Assembly (NCBI GenBank): GCA_002293265.1
Contig: DBCW01000010.1
Location: forward strand, 48,219 to 53,273
DNA length: 5,055 nt
Reading direction: 5' to 3'
Source: Eggerthellales bacterium UBA948
GTDB lineage: Bacteria; Actinomycetota; Coriobacteriia; Coriobacteriales; UBA8131
This document shows, piece by piece, positions 1 to 5,055 of the stretch. Below the pieces are notes generated by a model. That model was given only the letters and a program-made list of their open reading frames with translations. It had not been told where the DNA came from and did no database searches. How positions within the stretch are numbered: the stretch's first letter is position 1; each line of letters opens with the position of its first letter. Made by a program: the position numbers and the translations under genes.

Positions 1-174
1 AGAGCGGGAATGAAACCTCTGCGTTAAACACTAATTTACCTTGCAACCAAAGCCAGAGTTCAAGATCGTTTCTGCAATCATCATGCTCTGATGCTGGCAA
101 GCAAAGATTTTCATCCTCGCAAACAAACGGAGATTAAATATAAGTTCCTTTTTCAAATAGGATATGTTATTCTA
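1..174. other. Upstream region with no convincing gene
   Basis: No gene is supported here. Both strands carry a reading frame of about 44 codons with no usable start: plus-strand 3-137 (very Ser-rich) and minus-strand 133-2, which stays open to the window edge. The minus frame reads somewhat like protein (DLELWLWLQGKLVFNAEV) and could be the tail of a decayed gene or the start of one lying to the left. A run of this length is expected by chance fairly often. The last 40 bases are AT-rich and probably hold the promoter of the toxin-antitoxin operon; TATGTT (163-168) and TATTCT (168-173) are -10-like, but neither has a good -35 partner. Confidence 0.4.
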
Positions 175-188
175 GTTGTACGTACAAC
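175..188. promoter_or_regulatory. 14-bp perfect palindrome, probable antitoxin operator
   Basis: GTTGTACGTACAAC is identical to its own reverse complement. It ends 18 bp before the antitoxin start codon and lies just downstream of two -10-like hexamers (TATGTT at 163-168, TATTCT at 168-173), so it should cover the transcription start region. RelB/DinJ antitoxins bind palindromic operators at this kind of position as ribbon-helix-helix dimers and repress their own operon, with the toxin acting as co-repressor. The palindrome is seen directly; its use by this antitoxin is inferred. Confidence 0.6.
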
Positions 189-197
189 AATTAACAT

Positions 198-201
198 GGA
201 G
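198..201 (+). promoter_or_regulatory. Ribosome binding site of the antitoxin
   Basis: GGAG lies five bases before the ATG at 207 and decides the start. The in-frame ATG at 216 (Met4) would be placed too far from it. Starting at 207 also keeps the short N-terminal beta strand expected of a ribbon-helix-helix protein. Confidence 0.6.
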
Positions 202-206
202 TTATT

Positions 207-515
207 ATGGATGCTATGGTCACAGCGCGTATGCCGCAAGGAAAGAAAGATGCAGCTACAGATGTTTTGCGTGAACTAGGAACCAGTCATTCGCAATTCA
301 TAAATGATGCGTATGACTACATTATTAAAAACAGACGACTCCCACTTAGCGATGACTCAAAACAGTGGAGCGAACAAGAGATTCGTACAGCTCTTGCCTT
401 CATTGATAGCATCCCTGTTAGATCGGCAAATGAGTATGCAAATATGAGCACAGAAGAAATAAAGCGTGAGCGTATGCTCAAGCGTGGTCTTATGACTGAA
501 AGCGACTTTGAATGA
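207..515 (+). CDS. RelB/DinJ-like ribbon-helix-helix antitoxin
   Basis: Antitoxin of a type II toxin-antitoxin pair: a cytoplasmic DNA-binding protein that neutralises the downstream PIN RNase and probably represses its own operon. The 102-residue product has the RelB/DinJ layout. A short N-terminal strand (residues 2-9, DAMVTARM) is followed by a first helix (about 11-25, QGKKDAATDVLRELG), the turn TSHSQ, and a second helix (about 30-43) ending in NRRLP. The polar, charged C-terminal half (about 48-102) would be the part that wraps the toxin. The start is fixed by GGAG five bases upstream, and a 14-bp palindrome precedes the gene. Its stop overlaps the toxin start as ATGA, implying translational coupling. 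The unusual point is the partner: RelB/DinJ proteins classically pair with RelE or YafQ toxins, not PIN proteins. The family assignment rests on sequence pattern only. Confidence 0.8.
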   Translation: MDAMVTARMPQGKKDAATDVLRELGTSHSQFINDAYDYIIKNRRLPLSDDSKQWSEQEIRTALAFIDSIPVRSANEYANMSTEEIKRERMLKRGLMTESDFE

Positions 516-976
516 GACTGATGCTCGACACAAGTATTGCGCTTGATTTTATGCTTGCGCGTGAACCGCACTTTTCAGTCACACGTAAGTTAATGCTTTT
601 AGGTTATCTTCGTGAAGTTGAGCTTTGGATAAGCGCTGCACAGATTAACGACTTGCTGTATGTTCTCACAAGAGGAGGAAAGCAGGCTTATAAGAAAGAG
701 GCGCTTGAAGGCATGAAAAAACTACTCAAGTGTGTGCGTGTAGCGCAAGTTGGGCAAAAAGAAGCGGAGTCAATCCTTAATTCAACATGGGCAGATTTAG
801 AAGATGCCTACTTGCATCAGTCCGCCTTAAGCTTGAAAGCTGATTATATCATCACTCGAAACGCAAATGATTTTGACCTTTCATCGATTGAGGTACTTGA
901 TACACAACAATTCTTTGAGTTCTTAAAGCTGCACAAGAGTATAACCTACCACGAGTTTGAATTAGATACTGTTTAG
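512..976 (+). CDS. PIN-domain toxin, predicted Mg-dependent RNase
   Basis: Predicted toxin of the module: a PIN-fold endoribonuclease (VapC-like in the broad sense, closest in pattern to the PIN_3 type), expected to cut RNA in the cytoplasm and stop growth when the antitoxin is lost. The 154 residues show the usual acidic positions. Asp6 sits in MLDTSIALD, Asp47 in AAQINDLLYVL where many relatives have Glu, Asp98 in ADLEDAYLHQSAL, and Asp120 in the hallmark YIITRNANDF. This supports an intact active site. The start overlaps the antitoxin stop by four bases. No strong ribosome binding site is visible, which fits coupled translation; Met4 (521) is an alternative start. The last 15 bp overlap the 3' end of the convergent protease gene. 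The cleavage target cannot be told from sequence. Confidence 0.82.
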   Translation: MRLMLDTSIALDFMLAREPHFSVTRKLMLLGYLREVELWISAAQINDLLYVLTRGGKQAYKKEALEGMKKLLKCVRVAQVGQKEAESILNSTWADLEDAYLHQSALSLKADYIITRNANDFDLSSIEVLDTQQFFEFLKLHKSITYHEFELDTV

Positions 977-2080
977 CGCAATCTCCATCAACTCGCGTTC
1001 GCTTTCGATATCGCTTGAGTAAGGGTATGTTGTCGCGCGCTTTTCAAACGAGGCCTTGATTGACTCCGCTTTATCAACATTCTTCTCGGCAAGCAATGCA
1101 TATGCGTATTCAGTGCGCTGCACGGTCGGATAGTCTTTCATCGCGCGCATAAACTTTCGCTGCTCCTTGCTCATCATGGACTCAACCAGATCACTGCGGT
1201 TTTCTCCAATCAGCTCGCAGTAGATGCGGTCACAATAAATAAGGCTTTGCGGCAAGGCGATAATGTCTGTGTCCGTCTCCAGGAGCCTATTCATTTGTTG
1301 GTAAGCTTCATCAAATGAATGCCTGTCCATCAATCGGTTGCAATAAATTACCGCTAACGCTGCCGTCATGGAATTTTTCAAAGAGTCATCTGTTGGCAGA
1401 TAAAACCACTCATCCGGCATATCTTTTACTCGCACCCCTTCTGCTGCGAGCGCATTGATGCTTAGTTGTGTCCAAAACGAAAAAGCTGCTTCAGGGCTTT
1501 TGCTCATCTCTATCTGATTGCGACCGTCATTATTTACGACACCTAGACTCATTGGAATGCCGTTTATTGCTGCCAGAGCAAAACCGCAGACGCAAAAGAT
1601 TATCAGCGCTGTTGTGAGAAGATCTGTGTTCCAAACTAAAAGTGCAACAACCAGCGCTAGAGAGCTAAATACGGCATTCATGATAACGCCGCCAAGGTTA
1701 TAAAGTGTAAAGGGGAACTTTCCGTCCACCATATGCGGGGGAGAAAGCAAGCATTGCCCGCCTGTGCCTACAATGGACAGCTTTTTGATCTTGATCTTGC
1801 CATCAAGTTTAATGAAAGTAATGCTAAATATCCTAAACGAGCAGAACTTGTAGCCAGTAAGCAATCCAAAGACAAGATGCCCACCCTCATGAATAATGGT
1901 GTGAGCAAATGTTGCCAGAATAAAGAAGACGAAAATTAGTGCCAATAAAAACATTGTGTCTTCAAAACTATCTTTAGACAATGCCGGTGACACTAACGGA
2001 CCAAGCACGAATCCAATAACCGCCCCGGCCATCATAAAAATAACAAAAATCAAAATGGGTTGCCATAGCTTCTTTTTCAT
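962..2080 (-). CDS. M50-type membrane zinc metalloprotease
   Basis: Predicted integral-membrane protease related to the M50 (site-2 protease) family, which cuts substrates within or near the membrane. Numbering from ATG 2080 (372 residues), hydrophobic segments lie near 7-29, 43-64, 125-149 and 153-179. HEGGH (64-68) gives the HExxH zinc motif, NLGGVIMN (128-135) resembles the GP..N segment of the family, and NNDG (183-186) offers Asp185 as likely third zinc ligand. The remaining 190 or so residues look soluble and helical, possibly TPR-like. An in-frame GTG at 2179 would add 33 residues, themselves hydrophobic. I prefer ATG 2080 because AGAGGA lies just before it, the GTG has no ribosome binding site, and a good promoter lies between the two. 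The substrate is unknown and neighbours give no clue. It diverges from rlmKL and converges on the toxin gene. Confidence 0.75.
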   Translation of the reverse strand: MKKKLWQPILIFVIFMMAGAVIGFVLGPLVSPALSKDSFEDTMFLLALIFVFFILATFAHTIIHEGGHLVFGLLTGYKFCSFRIFSITFIKLDGKIKIKKLSIVGTGGQCLLSPPHMVDGKFPFTLYNLGGVIMNAVFSSLALVVALLVWNTDLLTTALIIFCVCGFALAAINGIPMSLGVVNNDGRNQIEMSKSPEAAFSFWTQLSINALAAEGVRVKDMPDEWFYLPTDDSLKNSMTAALAVIYCNRLMDRHSFDEAYQQMNRLLETDTDIIALPQSLIYCDRIYCELIGENRSDLVESMMSKEQRKFMRAMKDYPTVQRTEYAYALLAEKNVDKAESIKASFEKRATTYPYSSDIESERELMEIALNSI

Positions 2081-2084
2081 TTGA

Positions 2085-2090
2085 TCCTCT
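2085..2090 (-). promoter_or_regulatory. Ribosome binding site favouring the ATG 2080 start
   Basis: Read on the minus strand, AGAGGA is followed by TCAA and then ATG. This is the strongest Shine-Dalgarno match near either possible start of the protease gene, and it is the main reason for preferring the shorter protein over the GTG start at 2179. Confidence 0.6.
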
Positions 2091-2132
2091 CGACCAAGAA
2101 TACAATTCAGACTTCCAAAACAAACTCCTAAC

Positions 2133-2161
2133 AATATAGCTGATAAAATGATATTTGTTAT
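2133..2161 (-). promoter_or_regulatory. Candidate promoter of the protease gene
   Basis: On the minus strand, ATAACA (2161-2156, four of six matches to the -35 consensus) and TATATT (2138-2133, five of six to the -10) are separated by 17 bp. Transcription would begin near 2126, downstream of the GTG at 2179 and upstream of the ATG at 2080. The rlmKL promoter candidate lies within the same bases. The match was made by eye in AT-rich DNA, so it is only suggestive. Confidence 0.4.
2141..2149 (+). promoter_or_regulatory. Candidate extended -10 promoter of rlmKL
   Basis: TGATAAAAT combines the TGn extension with a -10 hexamer matching five of six consensus bases. No clear -35 lies at normal spacing, as is common for extended -10 promoters. 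It sits about 40 bp before the ATG at 2190. The same bases form the left arm of an inverted repeat, TGATAA-N11-TTATCA (2141-2163), which could be an operator for either divergent gene. Confidence 0.35.
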
Positions 2162-2189
2162 CAAATCAAGAGTTGCCACGAAAGGCGTT

Positions 2190-4571
2190 ATGAATAATCA
2201 AAATAAAAAACAGCCGGCTTTAAACAATGAGCAGCATGAGTTTTACGTGCGTTGCCCTTTTGGGTTGGAGAAAACAGTTGCCGAAGAGCTTGCTGATCTG
2301 CGCATTAAGGGAGCCCGCCCGCTCAGTGGCGGAGTTGCCTTTTTTGGCAGCCTTGAGCAGGGGTATCGTGCATGTTTGTGGCTGCGATCTGCTTCAAGAG
2401 TGCTATTGGTGCTCAAGCGTTTCTCAGCGCGTAATGCCGACGAACTGTACGAGGGGTCACGTGCGATCAACTGGCAAGAGCACCTCACACCGAAGTCGAC
2501 CTTTGCCATTTATGCACGCGGCATGAATGATGAGCTGAGAAACACACAGTTTACTGCACTCAGAGTGAAGGATGCACTTTGCGATGTCATGGTTGATCTA
2601 ACAGGCAAGCGTCCAAGCGTTGCTACCGACAGACCGGACATCAGGCTGGAGCTTTCACTTCGCGGTAATAAGGCAACTTTGTACTTAGATCTTTCCGGTG
2701 AGCCCTTACACAGGCGCGAGTATCGCAGAGCCGGAGTGCAAGGTGAAGCGCCGATGAAAGAAAACCTGGCTGCCGGTATTTTATTGATGAGTGGTTGGAA
2801 AGACATGCTGTGCGAAACAAACCATGAGTCGGCGCTACTCTTTGACCCTCTCTGTGGCAGCGGAACACTTGTGCTTGAAGCTGCGTGCATGGCTTTTGAT
2901 AGAGCTCCCGGTTTAACCAGAGATTATTGGGGATTTTTAGGCTGGCTGGGTCATGACCGGATGATCTGGGATGATCTGTTGGATGAAGCAGATCAGCGTT
3001 TTGAAGCCAAACTTGATGGGGGTGGTACCATGCCCATGTTCGTTGGCTCGGACAGCGATCGTCAATCGATAGAGCTGGCGCGTGATGGCGCAAAACGCCT
3101 GGGTCTTAGCGAGTATGTAAACTTTGAAGTTGCGAGTGTAGCGCAGTCTTTGCAGACTCTTGAGCAGCACTACGACAATCAACTGCCGCAAAAAGGCATG
3201 GTGGTTTCTAACCCTCCATATGCTCATCGTATAGGACAAGAAGAGGAGTTGCCGGCACTATATAAAGAGATCGATGCAGCCCTTGAGAGCTTTCCTCAGT
3301 CTTGGACGCTGCATCTTATTACGCCCGATAGCACTATAAGTACGCAGCTCTTGCGTACTGCGTATAAAACTGAAACTCTGTATAACGGTAAGATCGAAAC
3401 TCAACTAAACCATTACCGTCTTGGTGACAATGCGAGCCATACTATTACTGTCCAAAGTGGCGTTGACGGTAGAGATATTCAGCTGGATGTCTTGGAGTCG
3501 GGCACAGAGCAATTTGCGGCACGTCTCAAAAAGGTAGCTCGCGAGCGCAAGAAGTGGGCAAAACGCGAGGGCGTGAGTTGCTATCGTCTCTACGACAACG
3601 ATCTGCCGGATTATGCTGTTGCGATAGACCGCTACGATGGACTGGAGAACGGGGCCGAGCAAGTATATTACTGTGTTGCCGAGTATAAAGCGCCGCGTGA
3701 GATTGATGAGGCTAAGGCACAGCGACGCTACAACGATATGTTGACAGTGATGCCTACTGTACTGGGAACAGATTTTGGGCATGTTATTGCCAAAACGCGC
3801 GAACAAGCACGCGGTGGCGAGCAATACAGCGAAAGCGGGCAAGGCAAATCTACAAGCTTGGTTGTCAAGGAAAACCAACATACGTTCTTAACTAACCTTA
3901 GCGGTTATCTGGACACCGGTCTATTCTTGGATCACCGCTTGACCCGTGCGTATGTTGCCTCGCTGGCAAGTGGTAAAAGCTTTCTCAACTTGTTTGCATA
4001 CACAGCAACGGCAACGGTTTACGCTGCCGGCGGAGGTGCTAGCTCGACAACCACAGTTGACCTGTCAAACACTTATTTAGAATGGTCACAAAAAAACATG
4101 CGGCTCAACGGCTTTGCTACCGGCGAGATCGAGGTGTTTCGCAGCGGAGCGAGACGTGACAGGCAAACCGGTGCAGGTTTTGAAGATGGCGGCAATAATG
4201 GCATCCATCGCTTCATACGCGCAGATGTTTTAGAGTGGCTACAAGCTGAGCGCTCAGGTGGCGCGACCTACGATCTAATATTTGTCGATCCGCCAACCTT
4301 TTCAAACTCCAAACGCATGGACGACCGCACCTGGAGCGTGCAGCGCGATCATGTTGAGCTACTAAAAGGCGTAGCATCTTTGCTCAGCAAGGATGGGCAA
4401 GCAATTTTCTCCTGCAACTTACGCTCTTTCAAGCTAGATTACGAGGAACTGGAAAAAGTCGGAATACAGATCCAAGACATCACTGCCAACACCATTCCAC
4501 ACGATTTTGAACGCAATCAAAAGATTCATAAATGCTTTGTAATCAGCAGAAAAGTACAATTGTCATCCTGA
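2190..4571 (+). CDS. rlmKL: Bifunctional 23S rRNA methyltransferase RlmK/RlmL
   Basis: Cytoplasmic SAM-dependent enzyme that modifies the large ribosomal subunit during assembly. In E. coli the N-terminal half (RlmL) makes m2G2445 and the C-terminal half (RlmK) makes m7G2069. The 793 residues match that layout: a THUMP-like RNA-binding region (about 45-170), RlmL SAM motif DPLCGSGT (219-226) and catalytic NPPY (341-344), then the RlmK domain with YLDTGLFLDHR (573-583), FLNLFAYTATATV (598-610), TTTVDLSNTYLEWSQKN (620-636) and DPPTFSNSKRM (700-710). It is about 90 residues longer than the E. coli protein of 702, partly from a Lys/Asn/Gln-rich N-terminus and a Gly/Arg-rich insertion near 646-671. 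The start at 2190 has AAAGG four bases before it; the in-frame ATG at 2148 lacks such a site and adds residues unlike the family. The final codons lie in a dispersed-type inverted repeat. Confidence 0.94.
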   Translation: MNNQNKKQPALNNEQHEFYVRCPFGLEKTVAEELADLRIKGARPLSGGVAFFGSLEQGYRACLWLRSASRVLLVLKRFSARNADELYEGSRAINWQEHLTPKSTFAIYARGMNDELRNTQFTALRVKDALCDVMVDLTGKRPSVATDRPDIRLELSLRGNKATLYLDLSGEPLHRREYRRAGVQGEAPMKENLAAGILLMSGWKDMLCETNHESALLFDPLCGSGTLVLEAACMAFDRAPGLTRDYWGFLGWLGHDRMIWDDLLDEADQRFEAKLDGGGTMPMFVGSDSDRQSIELARDGAKRLGLSEYVNFEVASVAQSLQTLEQHYDNQLPQKGMVVSNPPYAHRIGQEEELPALYKEIDAALESFPQSWTLHLITPDSTISTQLLRTAYKTETLYNGKIETQLNHYRLGDNASHTITVQSGVDGRDIQLDVLESGTEQFAARLKKVARERKKWAKREGVSCYRLYDNDLPDYAVAIDRYDGLENGAEQVYYCVAEYKAPREIDEAKAQRRYNDMLTVMPTVLGTDFGHVIAKTREQARGGEQYSESGQGKSTSLVVKENQHTFLTNLSGYLDTGLFLDHRLTRAYVASLASGKSFLNLFAYTATATVYAAGGGASSTTTVDLSNTYLEWSQKNMRLNGFATGEIEVFRSGARRDRQTGAGFEDGGNNGIHRFIRADVLEWLQAERSGGATYDLIFVDPPTFSNSKRMDDRTWSVQRDHVELLKGVASLLSKDGQAIFSCNLRSFKLDYEELEKVGIQIQDITANTIPHDFERNQKIHKCFVISRKVQLSS

Positions 4572-4601
4572 GCGGAGCGCAGCGCAGCCAAAGGATGACA
4601 A
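4560..4601. repeat. Palindromic intergenic repeat spanning the rlmKL stop
   Basis: Ten-base arms TTGTCATCCT (4560-4569) and AGGATGACAA (4592-4601) are perfect reverse complements. The 22-base spacer contains four successive 5-bp units from 4571 to 4590: AGCGG, AGCGC, AGCGC, AGCCA. The wording TGTCATCCTGAGCGGAGCGCAGC...AAGGATGACA resembles short palindromic repeats scattered between genes in several bacterial phyla, so this is probably one copy of a dispersed family; only one copy is in this window. It could fold as a hairpin at the end of both convergent transcripts, but neither side is followed by a T-tract, so it is not a standard intrinsic terminator. The left arm encodes the last residues of RlmKL, and the stop codon straddles the arm's end. 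Confidence 0.75.
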
Positions 4602-4604
4602 CTA

Positions 4605-5055
4605 CTACATATTGCCTGTGTAAACATGCTCAAGATGCTTGCTTGCTACATCTTTGAGATTCAAGATCGTAGAATGTGGAGTAGGTGTGCGGTCTTGCAT
4701 GCGATGTGCGGGGTGAAAGCGTGAGAGGTGCAAGGGGGTTTGCGAGCTAATGCCGGCTAGCCACTTTGCAAGTTGCTCAATCTCCTCCACAGAATCATTT
4801 AGACCGGGGATCACCAAAGTTGTTACCTCGAGATGCACTTTGTGTGCTGCAATTAGCTCGATTGTCCGCTTAACAGTTTCAAGTCCTCTAGGTGCACCAA
4901 CACGGTCATAGAACTCTTGGGTGAAGCCTTTAAGATCGATGTTTGCGGCATCAAGGTAGGGGAGCAGCTCAAGCAGTGGTTGCTCGTTTATGTAGCCATT
5001 GCTAACTATGACATTCTTCAAGCCAACTTCGTTAGCCTGCTGCGATGTATCCAAA
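4605..5055 (-). CDS. AmmeMemoRadiSam-type radical SAM enzyme, C-terminal part
   Basis: C-terminal 150 or so residues of a radical SAM protein; the rest, including the CxxxCxxC cluster-binding motif, lies beyond the right edge. The pattern fits the radical SAM member of the AmmeMemoRadiSam system (AmrS-like), a relative of pyruvate formate-lyase activating enzymes whose reaction is not established. Features counted from 5054 are VIVSNGYI (15-22), DAANIDLKGF (35-44), LEVTTLVIPGLNDS (75-88), PLHLSRFHPAHRM (107-119) and the terminal VYTGN (144-148). The TTG at 5054 is not a real start, because the family is about twice this length. The gene ends in two in-frame TAG codons (4607-4605 and 4604-4602), 33 bp from the convergent rlmKL stop. 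The partner genes (AmmeMemo proteins) are not visible. A generic activating-enzyme homologue is the main alternative. Confidence 0.82.
   Translation of the reverse strand, partial: LDTSQQANEVGLKNVIVSNGYINEQPLLELLPYLDAANIDLKGFTQEFYDRVGAPRGLETVKRTIELIAAHKVHLEVTTLVIPGLNDSVEEIEQLAKWLAGISSQTPLHLSRFHPAHRMQDRTPTPHSTILNLKDVASKHLEHVYTGNM

Noticed and set aside
1..23. Possible tRNA 3' end on the minus strand (GGTTTCATTCCC)
   Set aside because: The bases around the T-loop-like string do not pair into a T-stem, and no acceptor or anticodon arm could be found.
79..93. Small hairpin CATCA-TGCTC-TGATG
   Set aside because: Five-bp arms occur often by chance; there is no T-tract and no gene end next to it.
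31..114. Minus-strand small open frame starting with ATG (28 codons with stop)
   Set aside because: No ribosome binding site or family signal; too short to stand without other support.
91..279. Plus-strand open frame of 62 codons
   Set aside because: It overlaps the antitoxin gene in another frame, runs through the promoter and palindrome, and has no recognisable family pattern.
1518..1939. Two plus-strand open frames within the protease gene
   Set aside because: They are antisense to clearly coding transmembrane and zinc-site sequence and have no own support.
2148..2189. N-terminal extension of RlmKL from ATG 2148
   Set aside because: No ribosome binding site, the extra 14 residues do not resemble the family, and the ATG at 2190 has AAAGG before it. 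The 2148 ATG also overlaps the candidate -10 element.
2227..3881. Several long open frames on both strands within rlmKL
   Set aside because: They are shadows of rlmKL in other frames; the translations are rich in Ser, Arg, Cys and His and match no family motifs.
4560..4601. Intrinsic terminator
   Set aside because: The hairpin is present, but neither strand has a T-tract after it, so it was listed as a repeat with a possible role at transcript ends.
1..5055. CRISPR array, insertion sequence or transposase
   Set aside because: No regularly spaced direct repeats, no transposase motifs and no paired terminal inverted repeats with target duplications were seen.

Overview
The window carries four complete protein-coding genes and one gene cut by its right edge. 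The moderate base composition, a fused RlmK/RlmL rRNA methyltransferase, an AmmeMemoRadiSam-type radical SAM enzyme and a dispersed palindrome of the TGTCATCCTGAGC type together suggest a host-associated bacterium. A low-GC member of the Coriobacteriia (Atopobiaceae-like) is my best guess. That assignment is an inference from gene content, not a match to a known genome.

Layout. Positions 1-174 hold no convincing gene. A 14-bp perfect palindrome (175-188) lies just upstream of a two-gene type II toxin-antitoxin operon on the plus strand: a RelB/DinJ-like ribbon-helix-helix antitoxin (207-515) and a PIN-domain RNase toxin (512-976), which overlap by ATGA. The toxin gene converges on, and overlaps by 15 bp, a minus-strand gene for an M50-type membrane metalloprotease with a helical C-terminal domain (962-2080; a GTG start at 2179 is the alternative). 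A short, AT-rich divergent promoter region (about 2081-2189) separates the protease from rlmKL (2190-4571), which encodes the bifunctional 23S rRNA methyltransferase. The stop codon of rlmKL lies inside a 42-bp inverted repeat (4560-4601). On the other side of the repeat, a minus-strand radical SAM gene (4605 to the window edge) ends with two consecutive TAG stops.

The genes do not form one pathway. The first two are a self-contained toxin-antitoxin module, probably self-regulated at the palindrome. The protease and rlmKL are divergent neighbours that probably share a control region. rlmKL and the radical SAM gene are convergent, with the repeat between them. The points most worth following up are the RelB/DinJ-like plus PIN pairing, the protease of unknown substrate, the repeat built into the end of rlmKL, and a Gly/Arg/Asp-rich insertion in the RlmK domain. 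I see no clear evidence for a wholly new system.
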